Assembly: GCA_038330095.1 (NCBI GenBank)
Contig: JBBQNQ010000003.1
Location: forward strand, 8,396 to 72,395
Length of the DNA: 64,000 bases
DNA from: JBBPZA01 sp038330095
GTDB taxonomy: Bacteria; Actinomycetota; Thermoleophilia; Solirubrobacterales; Solirubrobacteraceae
Direction of reading: 5' to 3'
Part shown: in pieces, positions 20,967 to 28,581 of the stretch
Layout of the letters: the number at the start of each line of letters is the position of its first letter
How positions within the stretch are numbered: position 1 is the first letter of the stretch
Translations under genes and position numbers: made by a program
The notes under the pieces: model-generated
What the model was told of the DNA's origin: nothing
Databases searched by the model: none
Seen by the model: the letters and a program-made list of their open reading frames with translations, nothing else

Positions 20967-21232
20967 CGATCACCACAGAGCGCAAGCAAGAGCTCACCGC
21001 CCGCTTCGGCGAGGGCGAGCAGGACACGGGCCGCACCGAGGTGCAGGTCGCGCTGATGACCGAGCGCATCAACGACCTCACCCAGCACCTGCGCACGCAC
21101 TCCTCCGACCACCACTCACGCCGCGGGCTGCTGATGCTCGTCGGCCGCCGCCGGCGCCTGCTGCGCTACCTGGAGCGCAAGGACGTCGACCGCTACCGCG
21201 CGTTGATCGCGGAACTAGGCCTACGCCGATGA
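20963..21232 (+). CDS. rpsO: 30S ribosomal protein S15
   Basis: The 89-residue protein is S15, an early binder of 16S rRNA in the central domain. Conserved segments are DTGRTEVQVALMTERINDLTQHL, HHSRRGLLMLVGRRRRLLRYL and the C-terminal YRALIAELGLRR. It starts with ATG in a 4-nt overlap with ribF. In many bacteria S15 represses its own mRNA; with almost no untranslated leader, no such element can be seen here. Confidence 0.97.
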   Translation: MTITTERKQELTARFGEGEQDTGRTEVQVALMTERINDLTQHLRTHSSDHHSRRGLLMLVGRRRRLLRYLERKDVDRYRALIAELGLRR

Positions 21233-21257
21233 GGACTCACTTGCCCGGGCTCCGCCG

Positions 21258-21710
21258 TTGATCGAGGCCGGCGAGCCGGCCCCGCAGTTCACGCTTCGCG
21301 ACGAGAGCGGCCGGCCCTTCACCCGGGAGGACCTCGCGGGACAGACGGCGGTCTTGGTGTTCTTCCCGAACGCGTTCAGCCCGGTCTGCAGCGACCAGTT
21401 CAACCTGTACCAGGACCTGGTCGGGGAGCTCGAGGCGAAGGGGGCGAAGCTTTACGGCGTCTCCTGCGACCAGTCGTGGTCGCTTCACCGCTTCCGCGAG
21501 GAGCTCGGCGTCGACATCCCGATGCTCTCGGACTTCGAGCCCAAGGGGGCGGTCAGCCGCGCCTTCGGGGCGTACTTCGAGCCGGCCGGGTTCTCGAATC
21601 GCGCGCTCGTGATCGTCGGTCCGGACGGTGTCGTGAAGTGGAGCTATGAGGCACCCTCCCCGGGCGACCTGCCCGGGGCCAACCTGATCTTCGACGGCCT
21701 GGCCGCCTGA
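21258..21710 (+). CDS. AhpE-like peroxiredoxin
   Basis: The 150-residue protein is an AhpC/TSA-family peroxiredoxin that reduces peroxides with a cysteine thiol. The peroxidatic cysteine is C44 in FSPVCSDQ, after the VFFPNAF strand; the second cysteine is C70 in GVSCDQ. The short size and spacing suit the AhpE/BCP type. The TTG start at 21258 is the only one near the family N-terminus (IEAGEPAPQFTLRD). The stop overlaps the next, DsbA-like gene in a CTGA junction, linking two thiol-redox proteins. Confidence 0.87.
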   Translation: MIEAGEPAPQFTLRDESGRPFTREDLAGQTAVLVFFPNAFSPVCSDQFNLYQDLVGELEAKGAKLYGVSCDQSWSLHRFREELGVDIPMLSDFEPKGAVSRAFGAYFEPAGFSNRALVIVGPDGVVKWSYEAPSPGDLPGANLIFDGLAA

Positions 21711-22195
21711 CCGACCTCAGCAGCGCGCCCGTACCGCCGCTCGGCCCCGACGATCACGTCAGGGGCCCGGAGGGTGCGCCGCTGGTCGTCGAGTACGCCG
21801 ACTTCGAGTGCCACTTCTGCGGGCTCGAGCGGGCGCGCTTGACGGGAACGCAGCTGCGTATCGCCTTCCGCCACTTCCCCGTGCGCTCCAAGCACCCGCG
21901 CGCGTGGGCCGCTGCCTGTGCCGCCGAGGCCGCGGCGCTGCAGGGCAGCTTCTGGCCGATGCACGACGCGCTCTACGCCGACCAGGGCCGCCTGGAGGAC
22001 CCTCATCTCTGGGATCGAGCGCGCGCTTTAGGGCTCGACGTCGAGCGCTTCGACGCCGACCGTCGCTCGGACGCCGTCCTCGCCCGCGTGCGGCGTGACT
22101 TCGAGGGTGCGATCCGCGCCGGGGTGGTCACCACACCGACCTTCGTGGTCGCCGGCGAGCTTCACTCCGGCCGCTATCCTCACGCGGTCACCTAA
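21707..22195 (+). CDS. DsbA-like thioredoxin-fold protein with CxxC, apparent CTG start
   Basis: From CTG at 21707 this is a 162-residue thioredoxin-fold protein of the DsbA type. The active site is C35-H-F-C38 in DFECHFCG; the cis-Pro loop is TTPTFVV near residue 144, with the helical insertion between. There is no ATG, GTG or TTG between an in-frame TGA near 21646 and the CxxC, so any canonical start (TTG at 21839) would remove the active site. CTG at 21707 overlaps the peroxiredoxin stop as CTGA. No signal peptide is seen, so it may act in the cytoplasm. Start evidence is inferential; the fold assignment is good. Confidence 0.82.
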   Translation: MTDLSSAPVPPLGPDDHVRGPEGAPLVVEYADFECHFCGLERARLTGTQLRIAFRHFPVRSKHPRAWAAACAAEAAALQGSFWPMHDALYADQGRLEDPHLWDRARALGLDVERFDADRRSDAVLARVRRDFEGAIRAGVVTTPTFVVAGELHSGRYPHAVT

Positions 22196-22245
22196 AGGGT
22201 CGAAAGATTCGCTCGCCACCGATGGGCGGGCAAGGAAAGGAACAT

Positions 22246-24537
22246 ATGGGTACTGAACCCACTCGGGTATCCACCGAGATCGCCGGCACCGAGATCTCGT
22301 TCGAGACCGGCAAGCTGGCCAAGCAGGCCTCCGGCTCCGTAGTCGTCCGAGCCGGCGACACCGTGGTCCTCAGCACCGCGACCGCAGGAAACCTTCGCGA
22401 CGTCGACTTCCTCCCGCTGACGGTGGACGTCGAGGAGCGCATGTACGCCGCGGGCAAGATCCCCGGCTCGTTCTTCAAGCGCGAGGGCCGCGCGGGCGAG
22501 AAGGGCACGCTCACCGCCCGCATGATCGACCGCCCGCTGCGCCCGCTCTTCCCCAAGGGATGGCGCTATGAGACACAGCTCGTCTCGCTGCCCATCTCGG
22601 TGGACCACGTCCACCCCTACGACATCCTCGCGATGAACGGGGCCTCGGCCGCGCTGATGGTCTCCAACATCCCGTTCCCGACGCCCGTGGGCGCGGTGCG
22701 GATCGGCAAGGTCGAGGGCAACTTCGTCATCAACCCGTCCGAGGAGGACCTCGCCGAGGGCCGCTCGGACCTCGACCTGATCGTCGCTGGCACCGAGGAG
22801 GCCATCCTGATGGTCGAGGCCGGGGCCAGCGAGGTCCCCGAAGCCGAGATCCTCGACGCCCTGGACATCGCCCACAGCTCGATCAAGAAGCTCTGCGCGC
22901 TCCAGCGTGAGCTGGCCGAGAAGGCCGGCAAGGAGAAGCTCGAAGTCGTCGTGCCGCAGGTCGATGCGGACCTCTACGAGCAGATCAAGGCCTCCCACGG
23001 CCAGGCGCTCGACGAGGCGACGTCCGTCGAGGACAAGCTCGCCCGCCAGGAGGCTGCGGCGAACGTCGAGGCCTCGGTGATGGAGCAGCACGCGAGCGAC
23101 CCGGAGGCAGAGGGCGCGGCGGAGCGGCGTGCCGCCGTCCAGATGGCGTTCGACGGGCTCGAGAAGTCGATCATCCGCGAGCGGATCGCCGTGCGCAAGG
23201 TCCGGCCCGACGGCCGCGCCGCACAGGAGATCCGCCCGATCTCGATCGAGGTCGGCGTCTCCCCGCGCGCGCACGGCTCCGCGCTGTTCACCCGCGGCCA
23301 GACCCAGGCGCTGAGCGTCGTCGCGCTGGGCACCACCCGGGAGGAGATGCGCCTCGACACGCTCGGGCTGGAGACCTCCAAGCGTTACTTCCACCACTAC
23401 AACTTCCCGCCGTTCTCGGTCGGGGAGGCAGGCTTCATGCGCGGGCCCAAGCGCCGCGACATCGGCCACGGAGCGCTAGCCGAGCGTGCCCTGGTCCCGA
23501 TGATCCCCGAAGCGGAGTCCTTCCCCTACGCGATCCGCGTGGTCTCGGACATCCTCGAGTCCAACGGCTCCTCGTCGATGGCCTCGGTGTGCGGCTCCTC
23601 GCTGTCGCTCATGGACGCCGGCGTGCCGCTCGCGCGGCCGGTGGCGGGCATCGCCATGGGGCTGATCAAGGAGGGCGAGGAGTACATCGTCCTCACCGAC
23701 ATCGCCGGCGTCGAGGACCACCTCGGCGACATGGACTTCAAGGTCGCCGGCACCGAGCGCGGGATCACCGCGCTGCAGATGGACATCAAGATCACCGGCG
23801 TGACCTTCGACATCCTGCGCGACGCGCTCACCCAGGCCCATGATGCGCGGACGCACATCCTCGGCGAGATGGCCAAGGTCATCGACGCGCCGCGGACCGA
23901 GATGAGCCCCTACGCGCCGCGGATCTCCTCGATCATGATCGACACCGACAAGATCGGGCTGGTCATCGGCAAGGGCGGGGAGACCATCCGCTCGCTCGAG
24001 GAGGAGTTCGAGGCCCAGATCACCATCGAGGACGACGGCCACATCATCGCCTACGCCCAGACGGGCACCCAGGCCGACGCGCTGGTCGACCGCATCCGGA
24101 CGATGACCAAGGAGGTGGAGGTCGGCGACGAGTTCGCCGGCAAGGTCGTCAAGACGACCACCTTCGGCGCCTTCGTCGAGCTGGCCAAGGGCACCGACGG
24201 CCTGCTGCACATCTCCAACATCTCGCCCGGGCAGCGGATCGACACCGTCGAGGACGTGCTCAACAAGGGCGACGAGATCAAGGTGCGCGTGGTCGAGGTC
24301 GACAAGGAGCGAGGCCGCATCGGACTGCGCCTCTCCGAGGATCCCGACGTCGCGGGCAAGTCGGTCGAGGAGCTCGCCTTCGTGGGCTCGGGCGACCGCG
24401 GACCGCGCGGCGGGGGCGACGGCCGTCCCCGCGGCGGCGATCGTGGCGGCCGAGGCCGCGACGGCCGTGACCGCGGCGGGCGCGGCGGCCCCCGCGAGGG
24501 TGGCCGCTCACGCGACCGCGATCCGGACCGCTCCTAG
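22246..24537 (+). CDS. pnp: Polyribonucleotide nucleotidyltransferase
   Basis: PNPase degrades RNA from the 3' end using phosphate. The 763-residue protein has two RNase PH domains (the first with ARMIDRPLRPLFPKGW, the second with RTEMSPYAPRI at its end), a KH domain (IGLVIGKGGETIRSLEEE) and an S1 domain (GKVVKTTTFGAFVELAKG). After about residue 713 follows a 50-residue Gly/Arg/Asp-rich tail with RGG-like repeats. The ATG at 22246 is preceded by AAGGAAAGG; an in-frame ATG at 22222 precedes that site and is less likely. The gene lies downstream of rpsO as in most bacteria. Confidence 0.97.
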   Translation: MGTEPTRVSTEIAGTEISFETGKLAKQASGSVVVRAGDTVVLSTATAGNLRDVDFLPLTVDVEERMYAAGKIPGSFFKREGRAGEKGTLTARMIDRPLRPLFPKGWRYETQLVSLPISVDHVHPYDILAMNGASAALMVSNIPFPTPVGAVRIGKVEGNFVINPSEEDLAEGRSDLDLIVAGTEEAILMVEAGASEVPEAEILDALDIAHSSIKKLCALQRELAEKAGKEKLEVVVPQVDADLYEQIKASHGQALDEATSVEDKLARQEAAANVEASVMEQHASDPEAEGAAERRAAVQMAFDGLEKSIIRERIAVRKVRPDGRAAQEIRPISIEVGVSPRAHGSALFTRGQTQALSVVALGTTREEMRLDTLGLETSKRYFHHYNFPPFSVGEAGFMRGPKRRDIGHGALAERALVPMIPEAESFPYAIRVVSDILESNGSSSMASVCGSSLSLMDAGVPLARPVAGIAMGLIKEGEEYIVLTDIAGVEDHLGDMDFKVAGTERGITALQMDIKITGVTFDILRDALTQAHDARTHILGEMAKVIDAPRTEMSPYAPRISSIMIDTDKIGLVIGKGGETIRSLEEEFEAQITIEDDGHIIAYAQTGTQADALVDRIRTMTKEVEVGDEFAGKVVKTTTFGAFVELAKGTDGLLHISNISPGQRIDTVEDVLNKGDEIKVRVVEVDKERGRIGLRLSEDPDVAGKSVEELAFVGSGDRGPRGGGDGRPRGGDRGGRGRDGRDRGGRGGPREGGRSRDRDPDRS

Positions 24538-24568
24538 TGGCACGCGGGCCGGCGCTACCGCTCGCGTA

Positions 24569-25849
24569 GTGGCCGCCGAGCATCGACTGACCGAGACGCC
24601 GTCGGGCGTCCGGGTGGCCTCCGAGGCCATGCCGGGCGTGCGCTCGGCCGCGCTCGGCTTCTTTGTCGGCACCGGCTCGCGCATGGAGCGCGAGCCGGAG
24701 GCCGGCCTCTCTCATCTGCTCGAGCACCTGCTCTTCCGCGGGACGGCGCGCTTTCGCTCCGAGGAGATCGACCAGATCTTCGATGCCATGGGCGCAGAGC
24801 TGAACGCCGGCACCGGCAAGGAGACGACCTCGGTGTACGCGCGCATGCTGGACCGCCACCTTCCGCGCGCCTTCGAGGTGATAGCCGACATGGTCTTCGC
24901 CCCGGCGCTCGACGACGTCGAGCCCGAGCGCGAGGTGGTGCTCGAGGAGATCGCCATGTACGAGGACGAGCCCCAGGAAAAGGTGTTCGACGTCCTCGGC
25001 GAGGCGATCTTCGGTGACCATCCGCTCGGGCGGGCGATCATCGGCCGGGCGGACGTCATCGCCCGCACGCCGGTCGGCCAGATCGCCGCGTTCCACGCGG
25101 CGCGCTACCGGCCCGGCAACGTCGTGGTGGCCGCCGCGGGCTCCGTCGACCACGATGCGCTGGTCGCGATGGTCGAGCAGGCGGTGCCCGCCGGCGCCGC
25201 CTGCGGGGCGCTCGACGACGGTGGGCCCGCGCTCCTGGCTCCGCGCGTGCACTTCGAGAGCAAGCGCACCGAGCAGGTCCACGTCTGCCTTGGCGCGCCC
25301 GGCCTGGCCCGGGACGACGAGCGCCGTTTCGCGCTGCGGGTGCTCGACGGCATCTTCGGCGGCACCTCGTCCTCGCGCCTGTTCCAGGAGGTGCGCGAGA
25401 AGCGAGGGCTCGCCTACTCGGTCTACTCCTTCTCCCAGGGCTACGCGGGCACCGGGCAGGTGGGCCTCTATCTGGGCACCCGTCCGGACAACCTCGCCGA
25501 GGCGCTGCGCGTGGTCGGCGCCGAGCTCGACCGGCTCCTGCGCGACCCGGTCGCCGAGGAGGAGCTCGCGCGCTCCAAGGAGAACGTCAAGGGCCGCGCA
25601 GTGCTCTCGCTCGAGTCGACCTCGACGCGCATGAACCGGCTCGGAGCGTCGATCATCACCGGCGTGCCAGTGCTCGACGTCGACGAGCTAATCGAGCGCA
25701 TCGACGCCGTGACCGTCGAGGAGCTGCACGCCCTCGCCCGTGAGCTGCTCGCGCCCGAGCGACTGTCGGCCGCCGGGGTCGGCTCTGACCACGACGCCTT
25801 CCGGGCGGCGCTTGAGCCGGTGAGCGCGGGGTTGGCCGCGGCAGCGTGA
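24569..25849 (+). CDS. M16-family zinc metallopeptidase
   Basis: The 426-residue protein belongs to the pitrilysin/mitochondrial-processing-peptidase family. The inverted zinc motif HLLEH is near residue 50, with the third ligand Glu about 75 residues later in PEREVVLEEI. The second, inactive homologous domain contains REKRGLAYSVYSF. This gene commonly follows pnp in actinobacteria and firmicutes. GTG at 24569 was chosen because it directly precedes the homologous region. The stop overlaps the dapB start (GTGA). Its substrate is unknown. Confidence 0.91.
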   Translation: MAAEHRLTETPSGVRVASEAMPGVRSAALGFFVGTGSRMEREPEAGLSHLLEHLLFRGTARFRSEEIDQIFDAMGAELNAGTGKETTSVYARMLDRHLPRAFEVIADMVFAPALDDVEPEREVVLEEIAMYEDEPQEKVFDVLGEAIFGDHPLGRAIIGRADVIARTPVGQIAAFHAARYRPGNVVVAAAGSVDHDALVAMVEQAVPAGAACGALDDGGPALLAPRVHFESKRTEQVHVCLGAPGLARDDERRFALRVLDGIFGGTSSSRLFQEVREKRGLAYSVYSFSQGYAGTGQVGLYLGTRPDNLAEALRVVGAELDRLLRDPVAEEELARSKENVKGRAVLSLESTSTRMNRLGASIITGVPVLDVDELIERIDAVTVEELHALARELLAPERLSAAGVGSDHDAFRAALEPVSAGLAAAA

Positions 25850-26511
25850 TCCGCGTAGCCGTCGCCGGCGCCGCGGGGCGCATGGGGGAGACGGTGTGCC
25901 GCGCCGTCGAGGGCGCGCCCGACCTCGAGCTCAGCGGCCGGGCCGACCCGCGGTTGGAGACGGCGCTCGACGACGTCCTCGATGCCGCCGACGTCGTCGT
26001 CGATTTCACACGACCCGACCAGGCCGTGGCCAACGCGCGCGCATGCGCGGCGCGAGGCGTCCACGTCGTGATCGGCACGACGGGCTTCGACGTGGGCGAG
26101 CTCGAGAGCGTGCGTGGCGCCAACGTGTTCCTCGCGCCCAACTTCGCGATCGGCGCCGTGCTGATGATGCGCTTCGCCGCGGAGGCCGCGCGACACATGG
26201 CTCGCGCGGAGATCGTCGAGCTGCACCACGACCGCAAGCTCGACGCACCGAGTGGCACCGCCGCGCGTACGGCCGCGCTGATGGCGCAGGCGGCGGGCGG
26301 CGAGGAGCCGCCGATCCACTCGGTGCGCCTCCCGGGGCTCGTGGCCCACCAGGAGGTCATCCTCGGCGATGTCGGACAGACGCTGACCATTCGCCACGAC
26401 TCGATCGACCGCGAGTCCTTCATGCCCGGGGTACTGCTCGCGGTACGGCGGGTCGGCTCGCTCGACCGGTCGCCGGTGGTCGGGCTGGAGCACCTGCTGT
26501 TCCAGGAGTAA
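25846..26511 (+). CDS. dapB: 4-hydroxy-tetrahydrodipicolinate reductase
   Basis: DapB reduces the DapA product to tetrahydrodipicolinate in lysine and diaminopimelate synthesis. The nucleotide-binding GAAGRMG is at the N-terminus, GTTGF marks the cofactor domain, and the catalytic EIVELHHDRKLDAPSGTA holds the His and Lys. At 221 aa it is somewhat short, as in some Gram-positive and thermophile enzymes. GTG start overlaps the M16 peptidase by 4 nt. dapA lies about 1.2 kb downstream, after two unrelated small genes. Confidence 0.95.
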   Translation: MIRVAVAGAAGRMGETVCRAVEGAPDLELSGRADPRLETALDDVLDAADVVVDFTRPDQAVANARACAARGVHVVIGTTGFDVGELESVRGANVFLAPNFAIGAVLMMRFAAEAARHMARAEIVELHHDRKLDAPSGTAARTAALMAQAAGGEEPPIHSVRLPGLVAHQEVILGDVGQTLTIRHDSIDRESFMPGVLLAVRRVGSLDRSPVVGLEHLLFQE

Positions 26512-26542
26512 GCTCGCGCCGAACCGCACAAGGGAGATCGCA

Positions 26543-27064
26543 ATGGCGTGGAAGAGGAGCGTGCTGGTCGTCGCCAACCAGACCGCGGCGTCCGATGAGC
26601 TGATCGATTGTCTGCGTCAGCGTAAGGAGAAGGGCCCGTGCGCCTTCCAGCTCATCGTGCCGACGCGTCCGTGGTCGCCCGACTCGCCGTCGGGACGTGA
26701 CGATGCCGGCGCGGCGCTCGAGACCGCCCTCGGACGGATGCGCGAAGCCGGCCTGGACGCCGCCGGGGAGATCGGCGACAGCGATCCCGTGACCGCCGTC
26801 CACGAGGTATGGGACCCGCGTCGCTTCGACGAGATCGTCGTCTCCACGCTACCGACCGGCTCCTCGCGGTGGCTGGAGTCCGGCGTCCCACGGCGCCTGG
26901 AGCGCCTGTGCGACGTAGCGGTCGAGCACGTGATCGCTCGCCCGCGGCGCGAGCACGCAGCCACGGCGGCGCCACCCGCACGCGAGCGTCACGGCGTCCT
27001 GGAGCCGCTGGCCTCGCTGCGCTGGACCGGGCGCGGCGACAGCGGCGCCGACCAGGGGCACTGA
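26543..27064 (+). CDS. Conserved hypothetical protein, universal-stress-like
   Basis: The 173-residue protein begins with SVLVVANQTAASDELIDCL and contains FQLIVPTRP, EIGDSDPVTAVHEV and FDEIVVSTLPTGSSRWLESG. This pattern recurs in uncharacterised actinobacterial proteins with a Rossmann-like alpha/beta fold resembling UspA. No enzymatic motif stands out. It has a clear AAGGGAGA site before the ATG at 26543. It sits between dapB and dapA, but nothing in the sequence links it to lysine synthesis. Confidence 0.7.
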   Translation: MAWKRSVLVVANQTAASDELIDCLRQRKEKGPCAFQLIVPTRPWSPDSPSGRDDAGAALETALGRMREAGLDAAGEIGDSDPVTAVHEVWDPRRFDEIVVSTLPTGSSRWLESGVPRRLERLCDVAVEHVIARPRREHAATAAPPARERHGVLEPLASLRWTGRGDSGADQGH

Positions 27065-27224
27065 GCGCAGGCGAGGGCCCGGCTGTCGCTCGTCGCCCCA
27101 GACCACGCACCGCACCTCCAACTCGGCGCCGAGCTGAGCGCAGCGCGCGCCCGCCGGCGCTTGCCATCGCGGCACCGACGCGGTTGACTGGGTGGCTCGA
27201 CCATCGACTGCAGAGAGGTAGCGA

Positions 27225-27656
27225 GTGGGATTCCTCGACAAGGCCAAGGAAGCAGCGAAGCAGGCCCAGCAGAAGCTCGACGAGGCGCAGAAGAGCTTCA
27301 ACGAGGGCCAGGCCCAGCGCCAGCAGCAGGCGGGCACCGCTCCGGTCGAGTACGACAAGCACGGGCGGCCCGTTCCCCAGCAGGCGCCGGCGCCGGCGCC
27401 CGGGCCGGCCGCCCCGGCTCCTCCCGGACCACCCGCGGCGCCACATGGCGACCCGCTCGGTGGCCCGGCGGCTGCGCCGCCGCCCCCGCCCCCGGTCCCG
27501 GTCCCGCCACAGGGTGAGGAGGAGGTGGCGCACGGAGCGCCCAGCGCGCCGCCCGGCCCGCCACCCCAGGGCGACATGTCGCCGCCCCAGCCGCCCGGCC
27601 AGCAGGACCCCAATCAGCCTCCGAAGATGAGCAGCGGCGACCCACTGGCCGGGTAG
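27225..27656 (+). CDS. Hypothetical protein with helical N-terminus and Pro-rich tail
   Basis: The 143-residue product has a helical, Lys/Gln/Glu-rich N-terminal 40 residues (GFLDKAKEAAKQAQQKLDEAQ), a short EYDKHGRPVP linker and a long Pro/Ala/Gly-rich tail. The GTG at 27225 has an AGAGAGG site upstream. The N-terminal part resembles small DUF-type or amphipathic membrane-binding helices, but no family is recognised. The tail is compositionally biased and probably disordered. A 160-nt gap before it shows only a weak TTGACT element. Confidence 0.6.
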   Translation: MGFLDKAKEAAKQAQQKLDEAQKSFNEGQAQRQQQAGTAPVEYDKHGRPVPQQAPAPAPGPAAPAPPGPPAAPHGDPLGGPAAAPPPPPPVPVPPQGEEEVAHGAPSAPPGPPPQGDMSPPQPPGQQDPNQPPKMSSGDPLAG

Positions 27657-27704
27657 GCCCGCGGCACTGCGGCGAGGCCACGGGAAGCGGTCGGACCCTC
27701 GCCG

Positions 27705-27710
27705 TAGAAT
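27705..27710 (+). promoter_or_regulatory. Candidate -10 element of dapA
   Basis: TAGAAT at 27705-27710 ends 10 nt before the ATG at 27721. It overlaps the earlier in-frame ATG at 27709, so if it is the -10, translation must begin at 27721 on a nearly leaderless mRNA. No strong -35 is seen. Confidence 0.4.
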
Positions 27711-27720
27711 GCAGCACTCG

Positions 27721-28581
27721 ATGCCCGATCTCGGCGCGATCCTCACCGCGATGGTCACCCCGTTCGACGCGAGCGGCGAAGTCGACGAGGACGCGGCCGT
27801 CCGCCTCATGCGCCACCTCGTCGACCATGGCTCCGACGGGTTGGTCGTCTGCGGCACGACCGGGGAGGCGCCCACGCTCGGCGACGAGGAGCAACTGAGA
27901 TTGATCGGGCTCGCGGTGCAGGAGATGGGCGATCGCTGCTCGATCGTCGCGGGCACGGGGTCAAACGACACCCGGCACGCGGTCCACCTGACCGAGCGCG
28001 CCACCGAGCTCGGGGCCGACGCCGTCCTGTCGGTCACCCCGTACTACAACCGCCCCAGCCCGCGTGGGATCGTCGCCCACTTCACCGAGGTGGCCTCGGC
28101 GACGGACAAGCCGGTGCTGCTCTACAACATCCCTCAGCGCACCGGGATCAACATGCCGCCCGACCTGCTCGCCCGTCTGGCCCAGATCGACCGCATCGCC
28201 GGCGTCAAGCAGGCCAACGACGACGAGCTTGCGCCCGTCGACGGCCTGGACCTCTACGCCGGCAACGACCCATCGCTTGCGCGCACGCTCGACATGGGCG
28301 GCGCCGGCGGAATCCTCGTCGCCACCCACGTCGTCGGCGAGCAGATGCGCCGCATGGTCGACGAGCCCGAACGCCGCGAGGAGATCGACGCCTCCCTGCG
28401 CGACGTCTACGAGGTCCTGTTCCTCACCGCCAGCCCCACCTGCACCAAGGCGGCGCTCAACATGCTCGGGATCGAGGTCGGCGGCGTCCGGCTGCCGATC
28501 GTCGAGGCGACCGAGGACGAGCGTGCCGCCGTGCGCGCCGTGCTCGAGCGCCACGGGCTGCTCCAAGCCGCTCGCGCGTGA
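27721..28581 (+). CDS. dapA: 4-hydroxy-tetrahydrodipicolinate synthase
   Basis: DapA condenses pyruvate with aspartate semialdehyde, the committed step of diaminopimelate synthesis. In the 286-residue protein the Schiff-base lysine is K163 in GVKQAN, the catalytic Tyr is Y135 in YNIPQRT, and the Thr pair lies in CGTTGEAPT. MVTPF near residue 11 is typical. The start at 27721 was chosen because an upstream ATG (27709) overlaps the probable -10. The stop overlaps the RNase J start in a GTGA junction. Confidence 0.95.
   Translation: MPDLGAILTAMVTPFDASGEVDEDAAVRLMRHLVDHGSDGLVVCGTTGEAPTLGDEEQLRLIGLAVQEMGDRCSIVAGTGSNDTRHAVHLTERATELGADAVLSVTPYYNRPSPRGIVAHFTEVASATDKPVLLYNIPQRTGINMPPDLLARLAQIDRIAGVKQANDDELAPVDGLDLYAGNDPSLARTLDMGGAGGILVATHVVGEQMRRMVDEPERREEIDASLRDVYEVLFLTASPTCTKAALNMLGIEVGGVRLPIVEATEDERAAVRAVLERHGLLQAARA

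Noticed and set aside
27709..27711. ATG at 27709 as the dapA start
   Set aside because: It overlaps the probable -10 element, and ATG at 27721 gives the family N-terminus.
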